Positions 44,184 through 54,600 of a stretch of 64,000 nucleotides of DNA are shown here, piece after piece. The first letter of the stretch is position 1; each line of letters opens with the position of its first letter. The notes under the pieces were generated by a model. It was not told the origin of the DNA, did not search any database, and saw only the letters and a program-made list of their open reading frames with translations. The translations under genes and the position numbers were made by a program. Source of the DNA: Crocinitomicaceae bacterium (lineage in GTDB: Bacteria > Bacteroidota > Bacteroidia > Flavobacteriales_D > Crocinitomicaceae); the NCBI GenBank assembly GCA_024643365.1, contig JAHENC010000025.1, positions 22,394 through 86,393 of the forward strand, written 5' to 3'.

Positions 44184-44971
44184 AATTTTTAATACTATTC
44201 GGGATGATTATTTCAGCAGTTATGACAGTTGGAATAATTTACCTTATTAAAAAAAATAGACAAATTAAAGATCTTGGAGATGCCCTTTTAAAAGAAGAAC
44301 TTGAAAAAAAAGAATTGGAAAAAGTTGGCGTTGCTATTACCACACAGGAATCAGAAAGAACCGAAATCGCAAGGAAGTTACATGACGAAGTCAGTGCCCT
44401 TTTATCGCTTGTTCAGTTAAATTTATCCATCGTTCACCAAGAAGCTCAAAATGGAATTGTCGATATCCAATCATTAGAAAAATCAACTAGGTTGCTTGAT
44501 TTGGGGATAGATCAATTGCGGAGCATTACAAAAGGGCTTGTACCTCACTACTTGGTTAAATTTGGATTGGCAAAAGCATTGGAAAAAACCATTCATCAAA
44601 AGATGGAGCAACTAACTGCAAAGCACAATTTTAACTCTGAACTAGCCATTGACATACACATTGAAGAACAAACCATGATTCAATTTTACTACATTGCGCA
44701 CGAACTCATCACCAATTTACTAAAACATAGCAGACCTTCTGATGTAAAAATGAGCTTAAGCAATGAGGAAGATATACTGAAATTAGAAATTATACATGAC
44801 GGTCTTGCACTTGAGCAAAAAGACTTTGAGAAATTTGCACTGGATTCAGACAGTCTAGGAATAATGAACATCAAGTACAGACTTAATATCATTAAAGGTG
44901 AATTGACTTTTAAACGCACCAAATCGGAAGGAATTATCAATCTCAGCACGAATCTTTTCACAAATAATTAA
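44162..44971 (+). CDS. Sensor histidine kinase (HisKA_3, NarX/DegS type)
   Basis: 269 residues with one N-terminal transmembrane helix (about 8-29, FLILFGMIISAVMTVGIIYL), a coiled-coil linker, the dimerisation/phosphoacceptor helix with His in RTEIARKLHDEVSALLSLVQ (about 75), and a GHKL ATPase domain with N-box HELITNLLKHS (about 180) and G-box DSLGIMNIKYRL (about 237). It lacks a periplasmic sensor domain, consistent with signal input through the preceding membrane protein. The response regulator starts 4 nt downstream. Confidence 0.9.
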   Translation: MEKSEELKFLILFGMIISAVMTVGIIYLIKKNRQIKDLGDALLKEELEKKELEKVGVAITTQESERTEIARKLHDEVSALLSLVQLNLSIVHQEAQNGIVDIQSLEKSTRLLDLGIDQLRSITKGLVPHYLVKFGLAKALEKTIHQKMEQLTAKHNFNSELAIDIHIEEQTMIQFYYIAHELITNLLKHSRPSDVKMSLSNEEDILKLEIIHDGLALEQKDFEKFALDSDSLGIMNIKYRLNIIKGELTFKRTKSEGIINLSTNLFTNN

Positions 44972-44975
44972 GGAT

Positions 44976-45701
44976 ATGAAAATCAAAGTGGCATTGGTGG
45001 AGGATCATCACATCGTTAGAGAAGGACTTGCGAGTATCATTAGTAAAATCCCTAAAGTTGAATTTGTATTCAGCGCTGAAAACGGTCAAGACTTTTTAAA
45101 TAAACTTGTTCAACACTCTATTGACCTTGTCTTTTTAGACCTTGAAATGCCGACTATGGATGGGATTCAAACTTTTCGCCTCTTAAAGGAAAACCATCCA
45201 GAAATTAATTGCATCATGTTGACCATGCACAACGATAACGATGTCGCCATGGAACTAATCAAAGAAGGCGTCTCTGCCTATTTACTAAAATCAAGTACCA
45301 TACAAGAAATTACGCAAGCCATAAATCAAGTAATGGAGAAAGGGCGATACATTTCAGGATTTGCAGAACAGGTGATTTTTAACCAACTCCATCATCCCGT
45401 CAAAGATGAGCAAAATGCAAATCCACACGGTTTTACGGATCGAGAAATACTCATCATTAAATACATTTGTGATGGATTTACCAGTAAAGAAATAGGAGAC
45501 CGCTTAAGCCTTGCAAGAAAAACCATTGAAAATGCTCGTCTGAATATTTTAAAGGTATACAATGTAAATTCATCCAATGAGCTCATTCGTTTGAGCATTT
45601 TAGATGGTATTTACCAGCCTAGAACCAATCAAGAAATTTTGGACGAATTGAAACAACAAGACGAAGCTGTCTTACTTCGCCGGATTTCAAGGTATAAATA
45701 A
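44976..45701 (+). CDS. Response regulator, NarL/LuxR type
   Basis: 241 residues: receiver domain (about 1-120) with acidic pocket VALVEDHHIVREGL, phospho-acceptor Asp in VFLDLEMPTMDG (about 54) and Lys in AYLLKSSTI; LuxR-type HTH (about 155-215) with FTDREILIIKYICDGFTSKE and KTIENARLNILKVYNV. It should bind DNA when phosphorylated by the kinase encoded just upstream. A GGT-N6-ACC motif upstream of this operon and nearby secreted-protein genes is a candidate target. Confidence 0.92.
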   Translation: MKIKVALVEDHHIVREGLASIISKIPKVEFVFSAENGQDFLNKLVQHSIDLVFLDLEMPTMDGIQTFRLLKENHPEINCIMLTMHNDNDVAMELIKEGVSAYLLKSSTIQEITQAINQVMEKGRYISGFAEQVIFNQLHHPVKDEQNANPHGFTDREILIIKYICDGFTSKEIGDRLSLARKTIENARLNILKVYNVNSSNELIRLSILDGIYQPRTNQEILDELKQQDEAVLLRRISRYK

Positions 45702-45717
45702 CCGAATTAGTCAATGC

Positions 45718-45757
45718 AAAAAAGGTGGATATCCCTGACCATTATAGGTATCGCATG
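45718..45757 (+). promoter_or_regulatory. Motif block between response regulator and first T9SS gene
   Basis: A-tract followed by GGTGGATATCCC and then CATTATAGGTATCG; it resembles the layout at 43136-43175 (A-tract, GGTAATTACACC, second block). It lies 60-100 nt before the ATG at 45816. Match to GGT-N6-ACC is imperfect. Confidence 0.3.
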
Positions 45758-45815
45758 TTTTCTATTTAAAAAGAACACGAATAGATTTGGTTAATTATTA
45801 ATTAAATCTATTTAT

Positions 45816-48800
45816 ATGAAAAAAAAGTATGCAATTTATTTCGCGACACTCGTGCTTTCTGCCGTGTTGCAACAAACCTGGAGCCAAAGCCAACAACATG
45901 TGTGGTATTTTGGGAATCAACAAATTGATTTTTCTTCTGGTGCACCAATATTAACCTCAACACCTCAAATGAATAACATTACTCCTGTATATGGTAGTGA
46001 TGGAGCGCATGACCAACAAGGCCGAATGGTTTTGAACATTACCGATGACAAAGTTTATAATAAATTCGGAAATATCATTGGTGAATTGGATGTTAGTGAT
46101 TACAGCTCACCTGAAAACGTAATCATACCATTTCCAAATTCAACTTGTAAATACATTGTTCTCAGTACTTATAGTGCTCCATTTGGGGAAAATTACACAA
46201 ATGCAAATGTTATAGATCTTGCAGCTAATAACAATCAAGGATCTTTTTCTTCCATGACCACCATTTCAACAGAGTTTGGGAAATTTCGTGATATGGTTGT
46301 TGGCAGGTTAAATGGAAATAATGAACGATATTTTTATATTCTTGATATCAAACAAAGTATTCAAAACAATCCCAACCTATTCGTTCAATGTTTTAAAATT
46401 TCAGCAATAGGTAATATTTCTTTGGTAAATTCTAGCCTAGTTCCAGGGTTACACGTTTCGAATGAAACTATTACAGATGTTGAATTAAACTTTAGTGGAG
46501 ATGAGTTGAATTTGGTAGATGGAAGTAGTAAAATCTACAGTATTTTTATTAATCCCACAAATGGAGTTTTAAATACAATTAATTACACTAACGGACATTC
46601 CATTTTCAATACATATCAATCTGGAATATCAAGTATCGAACGAAACATGGGAAATAGATTGTTTTTTTCAAATCCAAGTGGAATTTTTTATACAGATTTT
46701 AATTCTAATCCATCAGTAAATATTTCCGATGCAGCTTTCTCATCAAACGCCAGACTTGAAATTACATTCAACAATACAATATTGGCGATAAACAATCAAG
46801 GTTTTTGCCATTTGATTTATCAGATAGATGGATCACCGCAATTACAACCATTCCTATTTGGCTCCTTACCAAATGACATTGTTTCGGTAGGTATCGACAG
46901 TTATTCTGGATTTGCCCATATCCCAAAACAAATTGATGGTGAAGACTACATCGCGAAATATGCCAATGGAAGTTCGGCAGGTTGCTGTACCTTTGATGAA
47001 GGGATCAATATTACAGATATAACTATATCAAATAACACGACTTGGTCCAATTTCAATAATTATGTCATTTCGGGTATCGTGGATATCACAAGTGGTACGC
47101 TTGAAATTAATGATTCTGAAATTCATTTTGGTTCAAGCAGTAAAATCATAATAAGACCGGGAGCTAAATTGATAGTTGATCATTCAACACTTACTTCCAC
47201 TAACTGTGGGGAGCTATGGAGGGGCATCGAACTACAGGGTGATGTTACTGAATATCAAGACTATAACGAGCAAGGCGAGCTGAATCTAACCAACAGTACC
47301 ATTTCAAATGCACAACAAGGTGTGAGTGTTTATGGATTGATTGGTACTCAAACTGATTGGTCTAAAACAGGTGGTATTATCAAATCATACAATTCGACTT
47401 TTTTAAATAACTGGAAAGATGTTGCCTTTTTATCTTATCCTTTTGCAAATAAAAGTGAATTTGTAACAACAAATTTCACGACATCCATAGACCTATTCTC
47501 AAATGTTCATCCAAAATGGCATGTTTCGATGTATGATGTAAGCGGCGTAACATTTAAAGGTTGTCAATTTTCCAATAGTAATCCTAATCTTGTAAACTTT
47601 AATAGAGGATCGGGTATTAAAAGTGTCGATGCAAAATACATTGTGACGGGATTATGCACAGGACCACTTGATCCTAGTGGCCAATGTTTAAATTTAACAC
47701 GTTCAAGCTTCAATAATTTAGATTTTGGTATTGATGCTACAGGAACTAATCAAAATCAAACAGTCAATATTTCTTATACAGATTTTAATGAAATTATCCG
47801 TGGAATTGTGTTTACAGGTATAGCTAATTCAGCAATTTATGAAAATACTTTTCATATGAATAGTACAGTAACTTCTCCTATGAATGGTACATTAAATTCT
47901 CCATTATACTTAGTTGGAATACATTTGACCTCTTGTGAATCCCATTCCATTGAAAACAATCAGTTATATGCTCAAAATACAAATGCTACCTCACATGGAA
48001 TTATTGTAGATAATAGTAATCTAGGAGGGACTGTTGATGCATGTAATGAAATTTACAGAAACGCACTTTATGATTTTTCTTATGGAATTACTGCAAACAA
48101 ATTCAACGCACAAATTGATTATGAAAACGACTTCAATTTTGGTGGGGTAAAAGGTAATACAGGTTTAGTTTTCAAGTGTAATCAATTTTACAATAGCCAG
48201 ATTTCAGACATAACTGCGACCGGACCTGTTGCTCGTAAACAAGGAACAATAACTCAGAATTCTATTGACCCAGCCAATAACATGTTCTCACAAATTCCTA
48301 GTCAACAAGCCGATTGGTGGTACTCCCCTTTACAGTATAATATTAGTTATTATTATGATCCTAGTTCAATTCCATCAATGAGAACTGAACCTTTTTTTAC
48401 TTTATACAATAATGCAAATACAGCGCTACAACCGAGTAATAATACGTTTAATTTTGAAAATTCATGTCCATCAAAAAAATACCCATTTGGTTCATCTTAT
48501 CTAATTTCATTAAAAGATAATCTTGCAGATAATATCAGCCATTTTCAGGATAGCATTGATGGTGGTAATAGCACTTTATTAATCCAATCAATTAACAATG
48601 ATGATCCAGTAGTTATATTTAATTCATTAAGCCAACTTTCAGGTCGTTTAAGTGATGAAGTACTAATCACTTTAATTAATGAGGTGCCGAGGATTCCACT
48701 TGGAATGGCGAACGACCTTCTCGTAATGAATGCACCTTTGACACAATCGGTTAAATTAGTGCTCGGTGCTTCAAATTTCCCTGCATATTATAAGGTACAA

Positions 48801-49571
48801 CTAATGTCGGTATCAGGTGTAAGTGCGTTTGATTTATTGCTTCAAGATCTTACATACAACAAAAAAGAAATTGATCTTGTCGGGAATGAACTTTATAGAA
48901 AAATCATGGCAGATAGTAGTATTTTGAATAAAATGGATACTCTTGTTTCCTTGTTTTCAAACAAGCTGAATCCAGAAGAACTCCTTCGTTTTAAACTTGA
49001 ATTCTTGATTTCATTGAATAGTCAACTATCATCGGATAGCTTACTTCAAGAATATAATTCAAATTATAACAATCAACTTTATGCTACATTTCAAGCACTA
49101 TTAATTGAAAAACTAAATCAGCCGGGGAAAATACTTGCGGCAATTTCTGACAGCACTGTATACAACAGTTTGGTTAATTTGATTAATTCAGCGCCAGAAT
49201 CTCGTGAAGCTCAAACTGCATCAAAACTTTTTGAATTCGTATTAAACCAAGACGTGTATTCAGAAATAGATGAAATCAACTATGTCAAGAGTATGAATGC
49301 TCTTACAGAAGAGATAAGTCGCATTGTTGAAATTCCCTTTACTGTATTTCCCAATCCAACAACCGACTTTATCAGTTTTGACTTGGGATTAATCGAGGAT
49401 GATCAAGCTTCAGTGGAAATTTACAATTTAAATGGTACGCAAGTTTACAATGGGACATTTAAAGCAAACAACTCATTTTTGAATATTGAAGAATTTAAAA
49501 ATGGTGTGTATATTTTAAAAGTAACTTATTCAAACGGTGTTACTGCGCAAACTCAAATCACGAAGATTTAA
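45816..49571 (+). CDS. Large T9SS-sorted protein with parallel beta-helix domain
   Basis: 1251 residues: signal peptide (near TWSQ, about 24), N-terminal beta-propeller-like part (about 25-390), right-handed beta-helix (about 395-760; ITSGTLEINDSEIHFGSSSK, repeated N/S-rich turns), a helical region (about 900-1150) and a type A sorting domain (about 1175-1251: VFPNPTTDFISFDLGL ... NGVYILKV). It is exported by T9SS. The beta-helix region is paralogous to that of the 51683 gene (TDWSKTGG / TDWAHTGG; FANKSEF / FAYRSEF). Surface adhesin or polysaccharide-binding role is inference. Confidence 0.88.
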   Translation: MKKKYAIYFATLVLSAVLQQTWSQSQQHVWYFGNQQIDFSSGAPILTSTPQMNNITPVYGSDGAHDQQGRMVLNITDDKVYNKFGNIIGELDVSDYSSPENVIIPFPNSTCKYIVLSTYSAPFGENYTNANVIDLAANNNQGSFSSMTTISTEFGKFRDMVVGRLNGNNERYFYILDIKQSIQNNPNLFVQCFKISAIGNISLVNSSLVPGLHVSNETITDVELNFSGDELNLVDGSSKIYSIFINPTNGVLNTINYTNGHSIFNTYQSGISSIERNMGNRLFFSNPSGIFYTDFNSNPSVNISDAAFSSNARLEITFNNTILAINNQGFCHLIYQIDGSPQLQPFLFGSLPNDIVSVGIDSYSGFAHIPKQIDGEDYIAKYANGSSAGCCTFDEGINITDITISNNTTWSNFNNYVISGIVDITSGTLEINDSEIHFGSSSKIIIRPGAKLIVDHSTLTSTNCGELWRGIELQGDVTEYQDYNEQGELNLTNSTISNAQQGVSVYGLIGTQTDWSKTGGIIKSYNSTFLNNWKDVAFLSYPFANKSEFVTTNFTTSIDLFSNVHPKWHVSMYDVSGVTFKGCQFSNSNPNLVNFNRGSGIKSVDAKYIVTGLCTGPLDPSGQCLNLTRSSFNNLDFGIDATGTNQNQTVNISYTDFNEIIRGIVFTGIANSAIYENTFHMNSTVTSPMNGTLNSPLYLVGIHLTSCESHSIENNQLYAQNTNATSHGIIVDNSNLGGTVDACNEIYRNALYDFSYGITANKFNAQIDYENDFNFGGVKGNTGLVFKCNQFYNSQISDITATGPVARKQGTITQNSIDPANNMFSQIPSQQADWWYSPLQYNISYYYDPSSIPSMRTEPFFTLYNNANTALQPSNNTFNFENSCPSKKYPFGSSYLISLKDNLADNISHFQDSIDGGNSTLLIQSINNDDPVVIFNSLSQLSGRLSDEVLITLINEVPRIPLGMANDLLVMNAPLTQSVKLVLGASNFPAYYKVQLMSVSGVSAFDLLLQDLTYNKKEIDLVGNELYRKIMADSSILNKMDTLVSLFSNKLNPEELLRFKLEFLISLNSQLSSDSLLQEYNSNYNNQLYATFQALLIEKLNQPGKILAAISDSTVYNSLVNLINSAPESREAQTASKLFEFVLNQDVYSEIDEINYVKSMNALTEEISRIVEIPFTVFPNPTTDFISFDLGLIEDDQASVEIYNLNGTQVYNGTFKANNSFLNIEEFKNGVYILKVTYSNGVTAQTQITKI

Positions 49572-49586
49572 TTAAAGTAATTTGAT

Positions 49587-49625
49587 AATTCAAGGGCGGA
49601 GAATTCCGTCCTTGAATTATTTTAT
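49587..49625 (+). terminator. Long-stem intrinsic terminator
   Basis: AATTCAAGGGCGGA pairs with TCCGTCCTTGAATT (14-bp stem including one G-T) around GAAT, followed by ATTTTAT. It ends transcription of the 45816 gene. Confidence 0.8.
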
Positions 49626-49669
49626 AATTCAATTTTATCAATTATATGACTAACGAAAAAATTTGCATC

Positions 49670-51235
49670 ATGAAATTCAAGCTTCTTTTCATATTGATTT
49701 GGGTTGTCTCAAATTACGCTTATTCTCAACAAAATAATAATCTAAGAGGAATTAGGTATTACTATTCGACGCCATCATATGGAAGTTTTGGAAATTCCAT
49801 AAACAATTTTAAACCTCTCCAAATAGAAGAAACAAACAAGGCTTATTTATTAAGCGGGTATTTAAATATGGGTATTAATCCCAGAGCCTGCTTCGTAAAA
49901 ATAGACAAGTCCAACGATGCTATATTATTTGATTTTTTAGAAGATTCTTGGTCCATATCTAAAGGGATTCTTTGTTCTTTAGAGAACCAAGTTCTATTAA
50001 TATATGATAAACACAATGATATGTTGGAGCAAGATTCAATGGGGACTGTCCTTATTGATTCCAATGGTGTTGTTAACATTCATTCATATGCAACAGACAC
50101 TATTGCATTTATAAAATCGGTAAATCAAGTTAAATTCAATACAAACTTAGCTACAGGACTAATAGATATTTCATCATTTACTGGAACAAGTCCGTCGGCG
50201 TGGCCATATGGTTTTCCAGTAATTTACAGGCTTGACAATACAGGACAACAAACTCAAAAAAAAGTTTTACCTATATTTAACATCTTTCAAAATCTACCTG
50301 TTATATATGGAAGTGGAATTAAAACCTTTGCATTTGGAAATGACTACATAACTTTTGGGAATATTCATAGGCTCAGATCAATTGGAAGTAATGAAATTAG
50401 GGCATATCCTTCTTATTGGCGATGGAACGAAGACACCACAAAAGTATGCAAGGAAGTTTTTTTAGATTATCCAGGACATGACAATGGAAAAGCATTTGGT
50501 GAACTGATACAAGTTGCAGGGGCTAACAAAGAGTTTGCAATATCCATTGAAAGACCTAATGAGAATACCCCTAATTCGCAATTCACTCCAAATCCAGTTA
50601 TTTTAACATATCTTGATTCAAATTTTCATATAATTTGGGAAAGACAAATTGGAAGCCTTCCACAATCGTCACATAGTTATCAAGTTGAAGATATAAAAAT
50701 AGATTCCATTTCAGGTTTTATTTACTTGACTGGTTGGGTGTACAATTATACAACTGATAAGTACTTTTCTTTTTTATCAAAATACAGAAAAAATGGGCCT
50801 ATAGTTTTTATCAAACATTTTATTATTGATGAAGATAACAGTATCCATACTCTTAAAATTTCAGAGAATGGAGATCTTATTTTTGCTGGAAGGGGTCGTC
50901 ACGATGGCCTGAATTGCTTCTTCACCTTCCGAACCGACCAAGACGGATACGACCCAGCTGGACAATACCTAGGTTTGGAGGTGGTCACAGCCACACCAAC
51001 TGAAATCGGCATTTTCCCCAATCCTTCAGACGGAATTTTTCAAGTTTCAAGCTTAAGTGAAGAACCCATGCTTATTACCATGCTAGACCAACAAGGAAAA
51101 CAAGTGGTTGCATTTGAGCTCAATGAACTTTCTTCTAAAAACTCTTTTGATCTGAGCGAACAAGCACCGGGAGTTTATTTTGCTCATATTTCGCAAGGTG
51201 AAAACCAATGGGTGAAGAAGTTGGTGGTGAGGTAG
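49670..51235 (+). CDS. T9SS-sorted secreted protein
   Basis: 521 residues from the ATG at 49670, which places a clean signal peptide at the N-terminus (MKFKLLFILIWVVSNYAYSQ); an upstream ATG at 49646 would add eight polar residues. The body resembles the beta-propeller-like T9SS proteins (FISGFIYLTGWVYN; HTLKISENGDLIFAGRGRHD). Type A sorting domain at about 445-521 (IGIFPNPSDGIFQVSSLSEE ... PGVYFAHISQGENQWVKKLV). Codon composition shifts to higher GC in the last 100 codons, a hint of domain shuffling at the 3' end. Confidence 0.85.
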   Translation: MKFKLLFILIWVVSNYAYSQQNNNLRGIRYYYSTPSYGSFGNSINNFKPLQIEETNKAYLLSGYLNMGINPRACFVKIDKSNDAILFDFLEDSWSISKGILCSLENQVLLIYDKHNDMLEQDSMGTVLIDSNGVVNIHSYATDTIAFIKSVNQVKFNTNLATGLIDISSFTGTSPSAWPYGFPVIYRLDNTGQQTQKKVLPIFNIFQNLPVIYGSGIKTFAFGNDYITFGNIHRLRSIGSNEIRAYPSYWRWNEDTTKVCKEVFLDYPGHDNGKAFGELIQVAGANKEFAISIERPNENTPNSQFTPNPVILTYLDSNFHIIWERQIGSLPQSSHSYQVEDIKIDSISGFIYLTGWVYNYTTDKYFSFLSKYRKNGPIVFIKHFIIDEDNSIHTLKISENGDLIFAGRGRHDGLNCFFTFRTDQDGYDPAGQYLGLEVVTATPTEIGIFPNPSDGIFQVSSLSEEPMLITMLDQQGKQVVAFELNELSSKNSFDLSEQAPGVYFAHISQGENQWVKKLVVR

Positions 51236-51267
51236 GGGGTAATTTAATAATCAAAAATAATAACACC

Positions 51268-51576
51268 ATGGCGTTACAATATAATAAAGATAAAAATGGA
51301 GGTAGTTGGCAAGAGACAACCAAAAGGTTAGTTTGGAGTAAGGGAAGAATTATCCCTAACTTCTCTCCAGAACTATGGAGATGGGATAAATGTGGAAAGG
51401 TGATGAAATATTCAGAGCATGGCAATAGGAATTCTGAACATGGATGGGAAATCGATCACATAAATCCCTTAGCCAACGGCGGGACTGATCATTTGGGTAA
51501 TTTACAGCCACTTAATTGGTCCAATAATGCTGAGAAAGGTGATTCTCTATATTGGAGTTGTAAACGAAAGATTTAA
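51268..51576 (+). CDS. HNH endonuclease family protein
   Basis: 102 residues from the ATG at 51268 (MALQYNKDKNGGSWQETTKR); the longer frame starting at 51208 overlaps the T9SS gene and is unlikely. The motif EHGWEIDHINPLANGGTDHL followed by GNLQPLNWSNNAEKGD has the HNH histidines and Asn. There is one upstream Cys (WDKCGKVM) but no clear zinc-binding CXXC pairs. No immunity partner or secretion signal is visible. It sits between T9SS genes without coupling to either. Confidence 0.8.
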   Translation: MALQYNKDKNGGSWQETTKRLVWSKGRIIPNFSPELWRWDKCGKVMKYSEHGNRNSEHGWEIDHINPLANGGTDHLGNLQPLNWSNNAEKGDSLYWSCKRKI

Positions 51577-51602
51577 GTCAAAAATCAGAATATTATCTTT
51601 TA

Positions 51603-51614
51603 GGTACAATTACC
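51603..51614. promoter_or_regulatory. GGT-N6-ACC motif upstream of 1423-aa T9SS gene
   Basis: GGTACAATTACC, 68 nt before the ATG at 51683, followed by TTAAAGGTAGGGTATTATA. Same class as the motifs at 34677, 38203, 43140 and 59508. Confidence 0.4.
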
Positions 51615-51682
51615 TTAAAGGTAGGGTATTATATTATTTTGTAAATCAAAAAGCAATGATAGTTTAGCGCAAAATCTAAACT

Positions 51683-54600
51683 ATGAATTCACTTTTACGC
51701 TTATTCTTACTAGTTTGCATTCTCATTGCCAATGAATCTCTAGCGCAAAATGCGCCAAACATTCAAAACAGAATCGTTCACTGGCCACAAAATATGCCAG
51801 TCAACCCGCCTTCACATCAGTTCATCTTTGAATATCCGAATGCACTTCCTCTTGGTGCACCTCAATCGCAAGAACAGTCTGGTGAAGATTGGTGGTACGA
51901 CTCAGAATCTTATTATAACAATGGCGTACATGACGGTTATATCCTGTGTGGTTATACGACATTTAAAAATATCGAATACAATGAAGGAGACGATCAGCTG
52001 AATGATCTATACATGCCATATCCCACTGATGATTCAACTACTTCCTCTATTAATGAGCTTTATGAAAGTGTGGCGGATTGTGACCACGGCTTACTCCCAA
52101 ACCAATGGAATTCTGAATATATTGGCGCCATTGGCAAATACAACCCAAGTGGACTTCTGGAATGGTCTAAAACTATCGCACATGGTTCTGCTTTCAATGC
52201 AATCAAACAAACTCCTGATGGGGGATTTATTGTAATTGGTGAAACTCATGCTTTATACAATGACCAAGCGATCCCATTTTTATATAATCCTCAATATGCA
52301 AATCAAACACCATTAGTTCAAAATTTCTCTACAAACTTTAGTATCGACACCTTAACTGATCATATTAGTCATGCAATTGTTATCAAATTTAATGCTTTTG
52401 GCGAAGAAGAATGGTCATATTTATATGGACCCAAAACATATTATTCACCTTTTCAAGAGGTAGATTTCATTAGATATAATAATTGTTATGGTCAAGACAT
52501 TGAAATTAATGAAAGTACAGGTGACTATACATTACTTATAAGAACTAGCTTGAGGCCACCTTTTCAAGGGATGGAGCAAACGTTATTAATGAATATTCAG
52601 AGTAATGGTCTCATTAATGATCTAACCCAAGATTATCGCTTAATTAGTGATTCTTTGAAAGGATATAGTACTAATTTTTTGAATTGTAAAAATGGACGAT
52701 GCATTGTCAATTGCAATAACGTTTTTGGTGATTCACTACCGTACGAAGATGGTCGAAACGGACATTTATTTGTGATTAACCAAAATACTCTACAGAACGA
52801 TATGAACCCAATTGTAGATTCTTCGGGTAATGAGAAAATGCTTAAGCTTCAAGACAATTTAATTGATGCAGACGGAAACTTCATAGTCAGTTATATTATT
52901 TATGGTAACGGCGGCTATGGTAGTGGTATTAACTATGGTGAAGCGTTTGTTAAAAAGTATGATTCTACTGGATTATTGCTGTATACAGAATATTTAGGTG
53001 AATTACGAGCCTACGACCTAAAAATTGGATTAACACAAAAAAATAACGGAAAGTACGCACTTGTTTCAACTAAAATTGCTCCAGACCTCAACGGAAATGC
53101 CGATAGCGTTTATGTTTCACATCCAGTTTTTGGTCCTATTATAAGTTCATATATCGCCTCAACTGAAAGCTCTTTTGGAAGTTGTGAAGCAGACGATTTA
53201 GTTTTAGATGTTTGGAATACTGATACTTACATGGCTGAGTTAAACTCCGACTTAAGTATCGCTTGGCAAAAAACATTTGATGTGGATGACATGCCTCCTC
53301 AAAATGCACCGGGCAATCGAAAAAAAGCAGAGTGCATGTATAGTATCGAATCCGATCAATTTGGGGGTCTATTCGTTTGTGGTAATTCATCTCACAATAT
53401 GGATGACTACTACACAGCTAAACTATATTCAGATTGTCAAAACAATTTTAGTTACTCGATATTGGATCAAATCGACAATGAAATACTCATTTCTACAGAC
53501 ACAACTTGGAATAGCCCTCAAACCGTTATTGGCACTGTTAAAATTCCATCAGGAAAAACGCTAACGATAACTAACACAATTATTGAATTTGCTGACAGTA
53601 AAATTGTAGGAATCCCAACTAAAATTGTAATCGAACCAGGAGGGAAATTAGAAATAATCAACGCTACCCTTCAGTCCCTTTCGGAATGTGAATTGGCTTT
53701 ATGGGATGGTATCGAGGTTCAAGGTTCTCCAAATCAACCCCAACTTGCTGTTTTTCAAGGAAAAGTAATCGTTTCCAATTCAATTATTAACAATGCAAGA
53801 ACAGCTATTTCTACAAAAGCGACGCTCGGCCAATTAACCGATTGGGCACATACTGGAGGTGGAATTCTTCAAATTAATGAATCCAATTTTACAAATAATC
53901 AACGTAGCATTGAAATGATGCGTTACAATGCCTATAATTCTAATGGGAGCCCAATAACCGAATCTTCATTTGCTTATCGATCAGAGTTTAAAACATTGAG
54001 CAACTTCAAAGAATACGGCATTGTTCCTACTACCCATATATCAATGTGGGATATCAATGGAATGAAAATCCTTGGCAATAAATTCATTAGTCTATTAAAT
54101 TCTACCAATCCCAATGAAAATGGAATTGGTGTTTACTCTGTTAATTCAAAATTTGCCATTAATGAATTTTGTACGAGTATCCAAACACAAGGTATTCCTT
54201 GTCCAGCAGCAAATACAACCGCTTCTATCTTCGAAGGATTATATTGTGGGGTATATGTTAACAACACTTTTGATTTGAGTTCAGCGCAAATTAAAAATAC
54301 TTCTTTCAACAATAATCTTTACGGAATAAGACTTGAAGGCGCACATAATAATAACATCACCAAATGTGATTTTAACATCCCCTTGGCTTACATACCAGAA
54401 AAAACCAAATATGCTTTTGGAATTTATGCCAAGCTATCCAGTTTTAAAGCAAACACAGATAATGTTTTCCAAAATACAGGAATTAGCCTCAACGGGTCGG
54501 TTTCATCAGGTAAAAATATGGGTGTATTTATCCAAGACTCCGAATTAAGCAGTGGAATTGCTCAAATTACAGGGAATACATTTAATAACCTTGATGTCTC

